DNA of 64,000 nt from Streptomyces sp. SLBN-31. GTDB lineage: Bacteria > Actinomycetota > Actinomycetes > Streptomycetales > Streptomycetaceae. A model generated the notes under the pieces. It had not been told where the DNA came from, did not search any database, and worked only from the letters and a program-made list of their open reading frames with translations. The stretch is from assembly GCF_006715395.1 (NCBI RefSeq), contig NZ_VFNC01000002.1:2046001-2110000 (forward strand). The letters are read 5' to 3'. This document shows positions 27,815 to 35,945 of the stretch, piece after piece (position 1 is the first letter of the stretch; the number at the start of each line of letters is the position of its first letter). The position numbers and the translations under genes are program-made.

Positions 27815-28221
27815 CCCACCGCTCGACTCGGCGCACGGTGATCCTCGCGACGGGCGCGGCGGCGCTCGCCGCGGGCTGCAGCAAGTACGGCGACGGCAAC
27901 GGCTCCGGGTCGTCCTCGGCGAAGGCCTCCACCGGCCAGGAGCTGGCGAAGACCTCCGACATCCCGGTCGGCGGCGGGAAGATCTTCAAGGAGCAGAAGG
28001 TCGTGGTGACCCAGCCGAAGAAGGACGAGTTCAAGGCCTTCTCGGCGATCTGCACCCATCTCGGCTGCACGGTCGGCGCGGTGGCCGACGGCACGATCAA
28101 CTGCCCCTGCCACGGCAGCAAGTACCGCATCGCCGACGGCTCGGTGGCCGGCGGTCCCGCGCCCAAGCCGCTGCCCGCCGAGCAGATCGAGGTGAAGGGA
28201 AATTCGATCCGGCTGGCGTGA
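27811..28221 (+). CDS. Rieske [2Fe-2S] lipoprotein
   Basis: 136 residues. The N-terminus carries RRTVILATGAAALAAGCSK: a twin-arginine-like start and a lipobox (AAGC). The C-terminal Rieske domain has both cluster-ligand motifs, CTHLGC and CPCHGS, separated by 18 residues. It would be exported, probably folded via Tat, and carry a [2Fe-2S] cluster at the outer membrane face. It is not a bc1-complex Rieske, which is larger with extra helices. It is coupled to the DUF6529-like membrane gene. Confidence 0.93.
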   Translation: MTHRSTRRTVILATGAAALAAGCSKYGDGNGSGSSSAKASTGQELAKTSDIPVGGGKIFKEQKVVVTQPKKDEFKAFSAICTHLGCTVGAVADGTINCPCHGSKYRIADGSVAGGPAPKPLPAEQIEVKGNSIRLA

Positions 28222-28243
28222 GGTGCCGCGTACGCTCCCGTCC

Positions 28244-28981
28244 ATGCACCCCGAGACGCTGGTACGCGACCACACGATCTACGCCTGCGTGATGGGTTCG
28301 CGCGCCTTCGGTCTGGCGACGGACGGCAGCGACACCGACCGCCGGGGCGTGTTCCTCGCCCCCACTCCCCTGTTCTGGCGCTTCGACAAGCCGCCGACGC
28401 ACGTCGAGGGGCCCGCGGAGGAACAGTTCAGCTGGGAACTGGAGCGCTTCTGCGAACTCGCCCTGCGCGCCAACCCGAACATCCTGGAGTGCCTGCACTC
28501 CCCACTCGTCGAGTACGCCGACGACACCGGCCGCGAACTCCTCGCCCTGCGCGGGGCGTTCCTCTCCCGCCGCGCCCACGAGACGTTCGCCCGCTACGCG
28601 CTCGGCCAGCGCAAGAAGCTGGAGGCGGACGTCCGCGCCCACGGCGCCCCGCGCTGGAAGCACGCCATGCACCTGCTGCGCCTGCTGACGAGCTCCCGCG
28701 ACCTGCTGCGCACGGGCGTCCTCACCGTCGACGTGGGCGACCTGCGGGAGCCCCTGCTGGCCGTCAAGCGCGGCGAGGTCCCCTGGGCCGAGGTGGAGTC
28801 CTGGATGGGCCGCCTGGCGAACGAGGCGGACGAGGCGGCCCACCGCAGCCCGCTGCCCGAGGAGCCGGACCGGCGGCGGGTGGAGGACTTCCTAGTCCGC
28901 GTCCGCCGCGCCTCAGTCCTGCAGCCGGATCCGTACGACGAAGTCGTGCAGGGCGTCGTACGCGGTCGGGGCGTCGGGTAG
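28244..28981 (+). CDS. nucleotidyltransferase of the COG3541/YcgL type (copy A)
   Basis: 245 residues. The N-terminal half carries the polymerase-beta-type signature GSRAFGLATDGSDTDRRGVFL: GSxxxG followed by SDxD, whose Asp residues bind the catalytic metal. The helical C-terminal half (WKHAMHLLRLLTSSRDLLRTG) resembles the substrate-binding helices of minimal nucleotidyltransferases. Substrate unknown. ATG at 28244 was chosen; GTG 28223 directly after the Rieske stop is an alternative, and neither has a clear ribosome site. The 3' end overlaps the convergent related gene by 69 bp. Confidence 0.82.
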   Translation: MHPETLVRDHTIYACVMGSRAFGLATDGSDTDRRGVFLAPTPLFWRFDKPPTHVEGPAEEQFSWELERFCELALRANPNILECLHSPLVEYADDTGRELLALRGAFLSRRAHETFARYALGQRKKLEADVRAHGAPRWKHAMHLLRLLTSSRDLLRTGVLTVDVGDLREPLLAVKRGEVPWAEVESWMGRLANEADEAAHRSPLPEEPDRRRVEDFLVRVRRASVLQPDPYDEVVQGVVRGRGVG

Positions 28982-29662
28982 CGACGTGGCCTGCTGTGCC
29001 TCGTCCAGCACGGCGTGCAGCCGCTCCACATCGGCCTGTACGCGGGCGTGGTCGACGTCGGCGCCCCCGTGCTCCCGCTGGGCCTTCGCCTCGATCAGCT
29101 CCGGCAGGTAGGCGGGGGCGTCCACCTCGCCGAGCAGGGTGGGCAGATGGGCCTGCACCTCGCCACTGCGCATCAGGTGCACGCCGGTCAGCAGCACCCG
29201 GAACGTGTAGAGCAGCGGCTTGAGTTCGCCGGTCTTCTCGAACAGCCGCCACTGCGTGGTGGCGAATCCCCGGTAGTGGTGGGCGTGGTGGCCGGTGAGC
29301 ACGCCCGGCGCGAGCGCGGCCAGTTCCCGGTGCGCGTCGCCGGTGTGGACGACCAGCGGCGACAGCAGCTGCTCCAGCACATAGCCGTTGCGCCGGAGCA
29401 TCAGGCGGACGAACTTGCGCAGGTCGTGGGTGACGAGGTCCATCTCGACGCCGTCCCGGTCCCACATCCGGGACCGGGTCTCCGTCGGCTCCCGCAGCCC
29501 CACCAGCGCGGCCGTGGGCAGCAGGTGCACACCGCGCAGGTCCACGTCCGAGTCACGGGAGGGGAAGCCGTACAGGTGCGCGCCGGAGACGGTGGCGAAC
29601 AGCACGGGGTCGGGCTGCTCGGCCACCACCGGCGTCAGGTCGATGTCCGGGGTGTCGATCAC
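28913..29662 (-). CDS. nucleotidyltransferase of the COG3541/YcgL type (copy B)
   Basis: 249 residues, GTG at 29662. Signature SGAHLYGFPSRDSDVDLRGVHLL is a variant of the GSRAFG...SDTDRRGVFL motif in the convergent copy, and the helical half has the same layout (FRVLLTGVHLMRSGEV). The glycine-serine of the first motif is SGAH, a conservative change. It lies 3 bp after the stop of the ADP-ribosylglycohydrolase gene, so it is the last gene of the NrtR - glycohydrolase - nucleotidyltransferase operon. The substrate may be a protein, RNA or small molecule; not known. Confidence 0.82.
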   Translation of the reverse strand: MIDTPDIDLTPVVAEQPDPVLFATVSGAHLYGFPSRDSDVDLRGVHLLPTAALVGLREPTETRSRMWDRDGVEMDLVTHDLRKFVRLMLRRNGYVLEQLLSPLVVHTGDAHRELAALAPGVLTGHHAHHYRGFATTQWRLFEKTGELKPLLYTFRVLLTGVHLMRSGEVQAHLPTLLGEVDAPAYLPELIEAKAQREHGGADVDHARVQADVERLHAVLDEAQQATSLPDAPTAYDALHDFVVRIRLQD

Positions 29663-29665
29663 CGC

Positions 29666-30688
29666 TCAAGCGTCCCAGAGGGCGCCGAGGGTCATCAGGT
29701 CGCCCCGGTACTCGATGCGGTCCGCCCACTCCGTCGGCCAGGCGCCGGCGCCCAGGTACGCGCCGGCGAAGGCGCCCGTGAGGCAGGCGATGGAGTCCGA
29801 GTCGCCGGAGGTGCAGGCGGCCCGCCGGATGGCGGTGACGGGCTCGTCGACGAACAGCAGGAAGCACAACAGGCCGGTGGCGAGGGCCTCGTCGGCGATC
29901 CAGCCGGCGCCGGTGGCCAGGCACGGGTCGGTCTCGGGCGAGGCCGTGCGCACGGCGTCCTGAAGGCGGCCGAGGGCTTCCAGGCACTCGTCCCAGCCGC
30001 GGGCGATGAACGCCTCGGGGCTCGCGTCCTGCCCGCGCCGCCACAGGTCGCCGAGCCAGCGCTGGTGGTAGCGGCCGCGGTTCTCCAGTGCGTACGACCG
30101 CAGCAGTCCGACGAGCCCGGTGGGCTCTGCGCCCTGGGCGAGCAGACGTACGGCTCTGGCGGTGAGGTCGGAGGCGGCAAGCGCTGTGGGGTGCCCATGG
30201 GTGAGCGCCGACTGCAACTGGGCGGCGCCCGCGCGCTGTTCGTCGCTCAGGTTGGGCACGAGTCCGATCGGCGCGACCCGCATGTTGGCGCCGCAGCCCT
30301 TGGAGCCGATCTGGCTGGCGTCCCGCCAGGACCGCTCCGGGTCCTCCAGCAGCTCGCAGGCCCGCAGGCAGGTGTTGCCGGGGGCACGGTTGTTCTCCGG
30401 CGAGCGGTTCCAGGCGATGAACTCCTGCCGTACCGCCCCGGCCGTCTCCTCGGGCCCGAGCACCCCGCGGTCCATGGCCGTCCGCAGCGCCCGGCCCAGC
30501 GCCAGCGTCATCTGCGTGTCGTCGGTGACGATCGCCGGCGTCGGCAGCGGCATCGCCCGCCACGGCCCGCACCTGGCGAGGATCGCCGGGACGTCGTGGA
30601 ACTCGGTGGGAAAGCCGAGCGCGTCCCCGAGGGCTAGCCCGGTCAACGCCCCGGTGGCGGCGCGCTTGTCGACAATGGTCGCGGTCAT
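29666..30688 (-). CDS. ADP-ribosylglycohydrolase family protein
   Basis: 340 residues. All family metal/substrate segments are visible: [28 protein letters not shown] (TDDT magnesium motif), [27 protein letters not shown] and [19 protein letters not shown] (second metal motif with SGDSDS). Enzymes of this family (DraG, ARH) remove ADP-ribose from proteins or other ADP-ribosylated molecules. ATG at 30688 overlaps the NrtR stop (ATGA) and follows AAGGACG, so expression is coupled to the regulator. Confidence 0.93.
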   Translation of the reverse strand: MTATIVDKRAATGALTGLALGDALGFPTEFHDVPAILARCGPWRAMPLPTPAIVTDDTQMTLALGRALRTAMDRGVLGPEETAGAVRQEFIAWNRSPENNRAPGNTCLRACELLEDPERSWRDASQIGSKGCGANMRVAPIGLVPNLSDEQRAGAAQLQSALTHGHPTALAASDLTARAVRLLAQGAEPTGLVGLLRSYALENRGRYHQRWLGDLWRRGQDASPEAFIARGWDECLEALGRLQDAVRTASPETDPCLATGAGWIADEALATGLLCFLLFVDEPVTAIRRAACTSGDSDSIACLTGAFAGAYLGAGAWPTEWADRIEYRGDLMTLGALWDA

Positions 30689-31401
30689 GCGGGGCGTCCT
30701 TCCCGGGACGGTCGGAGGAGGGGCGGAAAGAGGCTGGTGGCCGGTCCCGCGCGGTAGAGCGCGGCGGGTTTGCCGCGCCCGCCGGTCAGGCGAGCGGCGC
30801 CCGGGACGGGCTCGACGAAGCCCGGTGTGGCGAGCACCTTGCGGCGGAAGTTGGGCCGGTCGAGTTCGGTGCCCCAGACCGTCTCGTAGACCTGCCGCAG
30901 CTCGCCCAGGGTGAACTCGGGCGGGCAGAAGGCGGTGGCGAGGCAGGTGTACTCGAGTTTGGCGCCGACGCGGTCGCGGGCGTCGGCGAGGATGCGGTCG
31001 TGGTCGAAGGCGAGCGGCCGTGCCATGTCGCATTCCACCCACCGCGCGTCCGCCGCGTCACTGCCCCCGCGCGGCTCCGGCGCGTTCGGCAGCAGCGCCG
31101 TGAACGCGACGGACACGACCCGCATACGGGGATCGCGGCCGGGTTCGCTGTAGGTCCGCAGCTGCTCGAGGTGGAGTCCGGTGACGTCCCGCAGGCCGGT
31201 CTCCTCGGCGAGTTCGCGCCCGGCGGCCGTCTCGGCGGACTCGTCCGGCTCGACGAAGCCTCCGGGCAGCGCCCAGTGGCCGGCGAACGGGTCCTGTCCG
31301 CGCTCGACGAGCAGGACGTGCAGGGCGCCGTCGCGGATGGTCAGGACGGCGAGGTCGACAGTGACGGCGAAGGGTTCGTAGGCGTACTTGTCGTACTCCA
31401 T
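30685..31401 (-). CDS. nrtR: NrtR-type NUDIX transcriptional regulator
   Basis: 238 residues. The N-terminal NUDIX domain retains the full box: [21 protein letters not shown] then TGL fits GX5EX7REUXEEXGU. The C-terminal third ([30 protein letters not shown], then GKPAALYRA) is the winged helix characteristic of NrtR, which represses NAD-metabolism genes and is released by ADP-ribose or related ligands. ATG at 31401 follows a G-rich site and lies 17 bp from a clear palindrome. It is first in a coupled operon with the glycohydrolase and a nucleotidyltransferase. Because the box is intact it may also hydrolyse ADP-ribose. Confidence 0.88.
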   Translation of the reverse strand: MEYDKYAYEPFAVTVDLAVLTIRDGALHVLLVERGQDPFAGHWALPGGFVEPDESAETAAGRELAEETGLRDVTGLHLEQLRTYSEPGRDPRMRVVSVAFTALLPNAPEPRGGSDAADARWVECDMARPLAFDHDRILADARDRVGAKLEYTCLATAFCPPEFTLGELRQVYETVWGTELDRPNFRRKVLATPGFVEPVPGAARLTGGRGKPAALYRAGPATSLFPPLLRPSREGRPA

Positions 31402-31417
31402 TGCCCCCACCCCCTTA

Positions 31418-31434
31418 ATAGTCACTTCGACTAT
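31418..31434. promoter_or_regulatory. candidate NrtR operator
   Basis: ATAGTC-ACTTC-GACTAT: 6-bp perfect arms in an A/T-rich island 17-33 bp upstream of the nrtR-like start, also 51 bp upstream of the divergent DUF72 gene. Size, symmetry and position fit autoregulation by the NUDIX regulator. Confidence 0.7.
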
Positions 31435-31484
31435 AAACGCGCGGGCGGTGCTTTCACAAGCCCTCCCGGGGTAACCGGCACGTC

Positions 31485-32360
31485 ATGGGCGAGATCCTGG
31501 TGGGCACTTGTTCGTGGACGGACCGCGCACTGGTGGGCAGCGGCTGGTATCCGGCGGGGCGCAGGGACCCGGAGGGGCGGCTGCGGTACTACGCCGAGCG
31601 GTTCCCGGTCGTCGAGATCGACTCGACGTACTACGGGCTGCCGAGCGCCCGCAACAGCCGGCTGTGGGCCGAACGGACCCCGGACGGCTTCGTCTTCGAC
31701 GTGAAGGCCTTCTCACTGCTCACCGGGCACCCGGCCCGCGACTCGGCCCCGCCGGACGGGATTCCCGCGAGACCGCACGACCCGAAGGTGCTCGACGAGG
31801 TGTGGGCACGCTTCACCGACGGGATCGAGCCGCTGCGGGAGGCCGGGCGGCTGGGCAGCGTGCTGTTCCAGTTCCCGCCGTGGTTCCGGCCCGGCCGGCG
31901 TGCGGGGCAGTTCCTGAAGGACTGCGCCGAGCGGACCGCCGGGTGGCCGCTCGCCGTGGAGCTCCGGCACCCCGGATGGTGGCGCGAGGAGTGGGCGGAG
32001 GCGACCTGTGCGCTGCTCGCCCGGTACGGCATGACGGCGGTGGCCGTCGACATGAACCGCACGCTGCCGTCGTCCATTCCGCCGGTCACCCCGGTGACCT
32101 CGCCCCGGCTGTCCGTCGTCCGCTTCCACGGGCGCAGTCACGCGTGGGGCTCGGGCAGCAAGGAGGACCGCTTCCGGCACGACTACGACGAGGACGAACT
32201 CGCCGAGTGGCTCCCGCGGTTACGCGACCTCGCCGCCCGCGTCGACCGGCTCCACGTCCTGTTCAACAACTGCTGCGGCACCGCGTCCGTCCGGGCCGCC
32301 GAGCTGATGCGGCGCATGCTCGACGGCGCGGACCGGACGGGATCGGACGGCGGCGGCTGA
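31485..32360 (+). CDS. DUF72 (YecE-like) protein
   Basis: 291 residues with a TIM-barrel-like DUF72 pattern: VGTCSWTDR, VEIDSTYYGLPSARNSRLWAERTPDGFVFDVKAF, VLFQFPPWF, LAVELRHPGWW, and the C-terminal HVLFNNCCGTASVRAAELM. The biochemical role of DUF72 is not established. It is divergent from the NrtR operon and could share its operator. The ribosome site at 31471-31484 is weak. Its TGA directly abuts the next gene's stop (TGATCA). Confidence 0.88.
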   Translation: MGEILVGTCSWTDRALVGSGWYPAGRRDPEGRLRYYAERFPVVEIDSTYYGLPSARNSRLWAERTPDGFVFDVKAFSLLTGHPARDSAPPDGIPARPHDPKVLDEVWARFTDGIEPLREAGRLGSVLFQFPPWFRPGRRAGQFLKDCAERTAGWPLAVELRHPGWWREEWAEATCALLARYGMTAVAVDMNRTLPSSIPPVTPVTSPRLSVVRFHGRSHAWGSGSKEDRFRHDYDEDELAEWLPRLRDLAARVDRLHVLFNNCCGTASVRAAELMRRMLDGADRTGSDGGG

Positions 32361-32918
32361 TCAGTGGCCGCGCCCCAGAAAGGCCAGCAGCCGCTCGCCG
32401 GGCTCCGCGTACGGCGGCACGGCGACCGGCGCGGCGAACCGGACACCGCGGTCCTCGGCCGCGACCACGCACCGCGCCACCGGCAGCAGTTCGGCCGCCA
32501 GCGCACCCGGCACGGGCCGGGGCCGCCCGCAGGACCGCGCCACGTCCCACCCGTGCACGGTGATCTCGACGGCGCCCACCGCGGCCATCACCCGCACGTC
32601 CAGCGGCACTTCGCCCACCAGCACCCGCTCCCCCGGCCCGGCCGCCCAGGCGCCCAGCACGGCACCCGCGCGCGTGCGGAACGCGCACGCGAGATCACCG
32701 GCCACCGGCGCCACGGGCGCCAGCCCGATCCGCCCGCCGGTCAGCCCCTCGTACAACGCGTCCAGTGAGTCGTCGAGATGCCCCAGCAGCTCGCCGAGAT
32801 CCCACTCGGCGCACGGCGTGGCCCGCTCCAGGCTCCCGGGCGGCACCGCGGCGACGCTCCCCAGCGCGTAGGCGAGCGAACGCTCCAGCAGTGCACCGCA
32901 GTCCGTCGTCATGGTCAT
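32361..32918 (-). CDS. DinB-fold/TIGR03086-like protein
   Basis: 185 residues. TPCAEWDLGELLGHLDDSL near residue 36 and VEITVHGWDVARSCGR near 120 match the four-helix DinB/maleylpyruvate-isomerase-like superfamily (TIGR03086 branch), many of which bind a divalent metal through three His and use mycothiol. Here the visible candidates are His47 (LLGHLDD) and His ~122 (TVHGWD). ATG at 32918 follows GGAGGGAG with 6-nt spacing. Substrate unknown. Confidence 0.72.
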   Translation of the reverse strand: MTMTTDCGALLERSLAYALGSVAAVPPGSLERATPCAEWDLGELLGHLDDSLDALYEGLTGGRIGLAPVAPVAGDLACAFRTRAGAVLGAWAAGPGERVLVGEVPLDVRVMAAVGAVEITVHGWDVARSCGRPRPVPGALAAELLPVARCVVAAEDRGVRFAAPVAVPPYAEPGERLLAFLGRGH

Positions 32919-33015
32919 GGCGCTCCCTCCGTCACCCTTGCAGACCGTCGGGGGCGCCAAAACGAATCGGCCGGCCCGGACGAATCCGGAACCGGCCGAC
33001 ACCCGCGGCGCGGGA

Positions 33016-34140
33016 TCAGAGATCGACTTCCTTCATCAGCATGCCCACCTCGGTGTTGGACAGCCGCCGCAGCCAGCCCGACTTCTGGTCGCCCAGGGTG
33101 ATCGGACCGAAGGAGGTGCGCACCAGCTTCTCGACCGGGAAGCCGGCCTCGGCGAGCATGCGGCGCACGATGTGCTTGCGGCCCTCGTGCAGGGTCACCT
33201 CGACCAGGTAGTTCTTGCCGGTCTGCTCGACGACACGGAAGTGGTCCGCGCGCGCGTAGCCGTCCTCCAGCTGGATGCCGTCCTTGAGCTTCTTGCCCAG
33301 GTCACGCGGGATGGGGCCCACGATGGCGGCGAGATAGGTCTTCTTCACGCCGTACTTGGGGTGGGTCAGCCGGTGCGCCAGCTCGCCGTGGTTGGTGAGC
33401 AGAATGACGCCCTCGGTCTCGGTGTCGAGCCGCCCCACGTGGAACAGCCGGGTCTCCCGGTTGGTGACGTAGTCCCCGAGGCACTGGCGGCCCTCCGGGT
33501 CCTCCATCGTGGAGACGACGCCGGCGGGCTTGTTCAGCGAGAAGAACTGGTACGACTGCGTCGCGACCGTCAGGCCGTCGACCTTGACCTCGTCCTTCTC
33601 GGGGTCGACCCGCTTGCCCTGCTCCAGGACGATCTCGCCGTTGACCTCGACGCGCGCCTGCTCGATCAGCTCCTCGCAGGCCCGTCGGGAGCCGTAGCCC
33701 GCGCGTGCGAGGACCTTCTGCAGCCGCTCGCCCTCCTGCTCGGCGCCCGGGAAGGTCTTGGGCAGCCTGACGTCCTTCTTGCCGGCGTACCGCTCCCGGT
33801 TGCGCTCTTCGGCGCGCGCCTCGTACTCGCGGGAGGTGCCGGGGGCCGTACGGCCGCGGCCGCCCTGCTGGGACTGCCTGGGGCCGCCCTTGGCGCCGCC
33901 TCGGGCCGAACCGCCGCGACCCGACTTCGGGCCGTCCTGGGTGGCGCCGGGGCCCACGTCGTAGCGCCGCTCCTCCGGGCGCGGCTTCTTCGGCCTGCCG
34001 CTCCCCTGCTTGTCGTCACGGGAGTTGCCGGCGCCGCGGTAGTTACCGCGGCCACCGCTGCTCCCGCCGCGGCCGCCGCTGTTGCCACCACGGCTCCCGC
34101 CGTTGTTTCCGCTGCTGTTCCTGCCGCTGCTGCTTCGCAT
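33016..34140 (-). CDS. rluB: 23S rRNA pseudouridine synthase, RluB/RsuA family
   Basis: 374 residues. The first ~115 are a Gly/Arg/Ser/Asn-rich disordered extension (SGGRGGSSGGRGNYRGAGN) ending in a basic stretch. Then come an S4 RNA-binding domain (RLQKVLARAGYGSRRACEELIEQARVEVNG) and the pseudouridine synthase domain with catalytic Asp in HVGRLDTETEGVILLTN, and TLHEGRKHIVRRMLAEAGFPV. Family members modify uridines in 23S helix 89-90 or 16S rRNA. ATG overlaps the scpB stop (TGATG), the classic actinobacterial scpA-scpB-rluB arrangement. Confidence 0.94.
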   Translation of the reverse strand: MRSSSGRNSSGNNGGSRGGNSGGRGGSSGGRGNYRGAGNSRDDKQGSGRPKKPRPEERRYDVGPGATQDGPKSGRGGSARGGAKGGPRQSQQGGRGRTAPGTSREYEARAEERNRERYAGKKDVRLPKTFPGAEQEGERLQKVLARAGYGSRRACEELIEQARVEVNGEIVLEQGKRVDPEKDEVKVDGLTVATQSYQFFSLNKPAGVVSTMEDPEGRQCLGDYVTNRETRLFHVGRLDTETEGVILLTNHGELAHRLTHPKYGVKKTYLAAIVGPIPRDLGKKLKDGIQLEDGYARADHFRVVEQTGKNYLVEVTLHEGRKHIVRRMLAEAGFPVEKLVRTSFGPITLGDQKSGWLRRLSNTEVGMLMKEVDL

Positions 34141-34793
34141 CAAAGTTCCGTCTTGTCGTCTGCGTCCTCGGAGTCCGGAGCGTCCGGATCGAACGACGGC
34201 ACGCCCTCCTGGGTCTCGGCCTCGATCGCCTCCGCCTCCGGGAGGAAGGGCGCGAGCTCCGGGAGCTCGTCCAGACCGCGCAGGCCCATCCGCTCCAGGA
34301 AGTAGTTCGTCGTCCTGTACAGGATCGCACCTGTTTCGGGTTCCGTGCCCGCCTCCTCGACCAGACCCCGCTGCAGCAGGGTGCGCATGACCCCGTCGCA
34401 GTTGACCCCGCGCACCGCCGAGACGCGGCTGCGGCTCACCGGCTGGCGGTAGGCGACGACCGCCAGGGTCTCCAGGGCCGCCTGGGTCAGGCGTGCCGTC
34501 TGGCCGTCCAGGACGAGGCGCTCGACGGCGGCCGCGTACTCGGGGCGGGTGTAGAAGCGCCAGCCGCCCGCGACGAACCGCAGCTCGAAGCCGCGGCCCT
34601 GCACGGTGTAGTCGTCGGCCAGCTCCCGCAGGGCGTCGGCGATCTGCCGCCTGGGCCGCTCCAGGATCTTCGCCAGATGCTCCTCGGTCGCGGGCTCGTC
34701 CACGACCATCAGGACGGCCTCCAGGGCGGGCTTGAGGTCGAGGTCGGCGACGGAACGCAGCCCGGCCGGGAGTCCGGTGGTGTCCTCGCTCAC
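34140..34793 (-). CDS. scpB: condensin subunit ScpB
   Basis: 217 residues. Tandem winged-helix fold with LKPALEAVLMVVDEPATEEHLAKIL and LTQAALETLAVVAYRQPVSRSRVSAVRGVNCDGVMRTLLQRGLVEE, diagnostic of ScpB. It bridges the SMC-ScpA complex that compacts and segregates chromosomes. GTG at 34793 overlaps the scpA stop by GTGA and follows AGGAGG. The acidic C-terminal tail (SFDPDAPDSEDADDKTEL) is probably flexible. Confidence 0.97.
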   Translation of the reverse strand: MSEDTTGLPAGLRSVADLDLKPALEAVLMVVDEPATEEHLAKILERPRRQIADALRELADDYTVQGRGFELRFVAGGWRFYTRPEYAAAVERLVLDGQTARLTQAALETLAVVAYRQPVSRSRVSAVRGVNCDGVMRTLLQRGLVEEAGTEPETGAILYRTTNYFLERMGLRGLDELPELAPFLPEAEAIEAETQEGVPSFDPDAPDSEDADDKTEL

Positions 34794-35926
34794 GCCTTGT
34801 CCTCCTTGGGCGGCTCGGGCGGTCGGTCGAATTCGTCGGTCACCATCGGCTGGGCCTCCCCCTCACCGCCGGTCCACCGCACCAGCAGCTCCCCCAGGGC
34901 CGCCTCCTGCTCCAGGGCCACGGCCTTCTCCCGGTACAGCTCCAGCAGCGCCAGGAACCTCGCGACGACGGTGAGGGTGTCGTCGGCGTCCTCGACCAGG
35001 GCCCGGAAGCTGGCCTCGCCGAGCTCCCGCAGCCGCGCCACCACGATCCCCGCCTGCTCCTGCACGCTGACCAGCGGCGCGTGGATGTGGTCGACGTACA
35101 CCTGCGGCTTGGGCCTGGGCTGCATCGCCTTGACCGCGAGCTTGGCGAAGCCCTCCGGACCGATGCTGATGACGACCTCGGGCAGCAGCTCGGCGTGGTG
35201 CGGTTCGAGGCCGACGGTACGGGGGTAGCGCCGGGCCTCGTCGTCCAGCCGGGCGCTGAAGATGTCGGCGATCTGTTTGTACGCCCGGTACTGCAGCAAC
35301 CGCGCGAACAGCAGGTCACGGGCCTCGAGGAGCGCGAGGTCGCCCTCGTCCTCGACCTCGGCGGACGGCAGCAGCCGGGCGGCCTTGAGGTCGAGCAGCG
35401 TGGCGGCGACGACGAGGAACTCGGTCGTCTGGTCCAGGTCCCAGTCCGGCCCCATGGCCCGGATGTGCGCCATGAACTCGTCGGTGACCTTGGACAGCGC
35501 GACCTCGGTGACGTCCAGCTTGTGCTTGGAGATCAGCTGGAGCAGCAGGTCGAAGGGCCCCTCGAAGTTGGCGAGCCGCACCTTGAAGACACCGTCGCCG
35601 GGTTCCTGGGGCTCGGCGGCCTCGGACTGCTCGGCAGGCCCAGGGGATGCGGAGGGTTCGGCGGAGGCGCCCGGACTCCCGGAAACGGCCTCGGGCAACA
35701 CCGCCGGCTCAAGATCGGGCTCCGGCTGCGGCCTGACGACCGCCGGCTCGACGACGGCCGCTGCCGCGACGGCCGGCTCCTCGACGGCCGGTTCCTCGCT
35801 CGGCGGCTCCACGACCGCCGGTTCCACTTCCGCCGGTGGCTGCGCGGGCGCGGCCCCCGGTCCCCGCCCCAGCGCACGCCGACGGCCGGCGCCGGCGCCG
35901 GGGCTGGGAACGTCGTTCGAGGTCAT
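34790..35926 (-). CDS. scpA: condensin kleisin subunit ScpA
   Basis: 378 residues, longer than the ~250-residue norm because of a ~110-residue Pro/Glu/Ala/Val-rich N-terminal extension with EPAV-type repeats. The kleisin core starts at FKVRLANFEGPFDLLLQLISKHKLDVTEVAL and contains TEFLVVAATLLDLKAARLLP and a C-terminal winged helix (FLALLELYREKAVALEQE). It binds SMC heads and ScpB. ATG at 35926. It lies downstream of parA and the RHH-like gene in one leftward operon. Confidence 0.96.
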   Translation of the reverse strand: MTSNDVPSPGAGAGRRRALGRGPGAAPAQPPAEVEPAVVEPPSEEPAVEEPAVAAAAVVEPAVVRPQPEPDLEPAVLPEAVSGSPGASAEPSASPGPAEQSEAAEPQEPGDGVFKVRLANFEGPFDLLLQLISKHKLDVTEVALSKVTDEFMAHIRAMGPDWDLDQTTEFLVVAATLLDLKAARLLPSAEVEDEGDLALLEARDLLFARLLQYRAYKQIADIFSARLDDEARRYPRTVGLEPHHAELLPEVVISIGPEGFAKLAVKAMQPRPKPQVYVDHIHAPLVSVQEQAGIVVARLRELGEASFRALVEDADDTLTVVARFLALLELYREKAVALEQEAALGELLVRWTGGEGEAQPMVTDEFDRPPEPPKEDKA

Positions 35927-35945
35927 GGCCCCCGCAGGCTACCGC

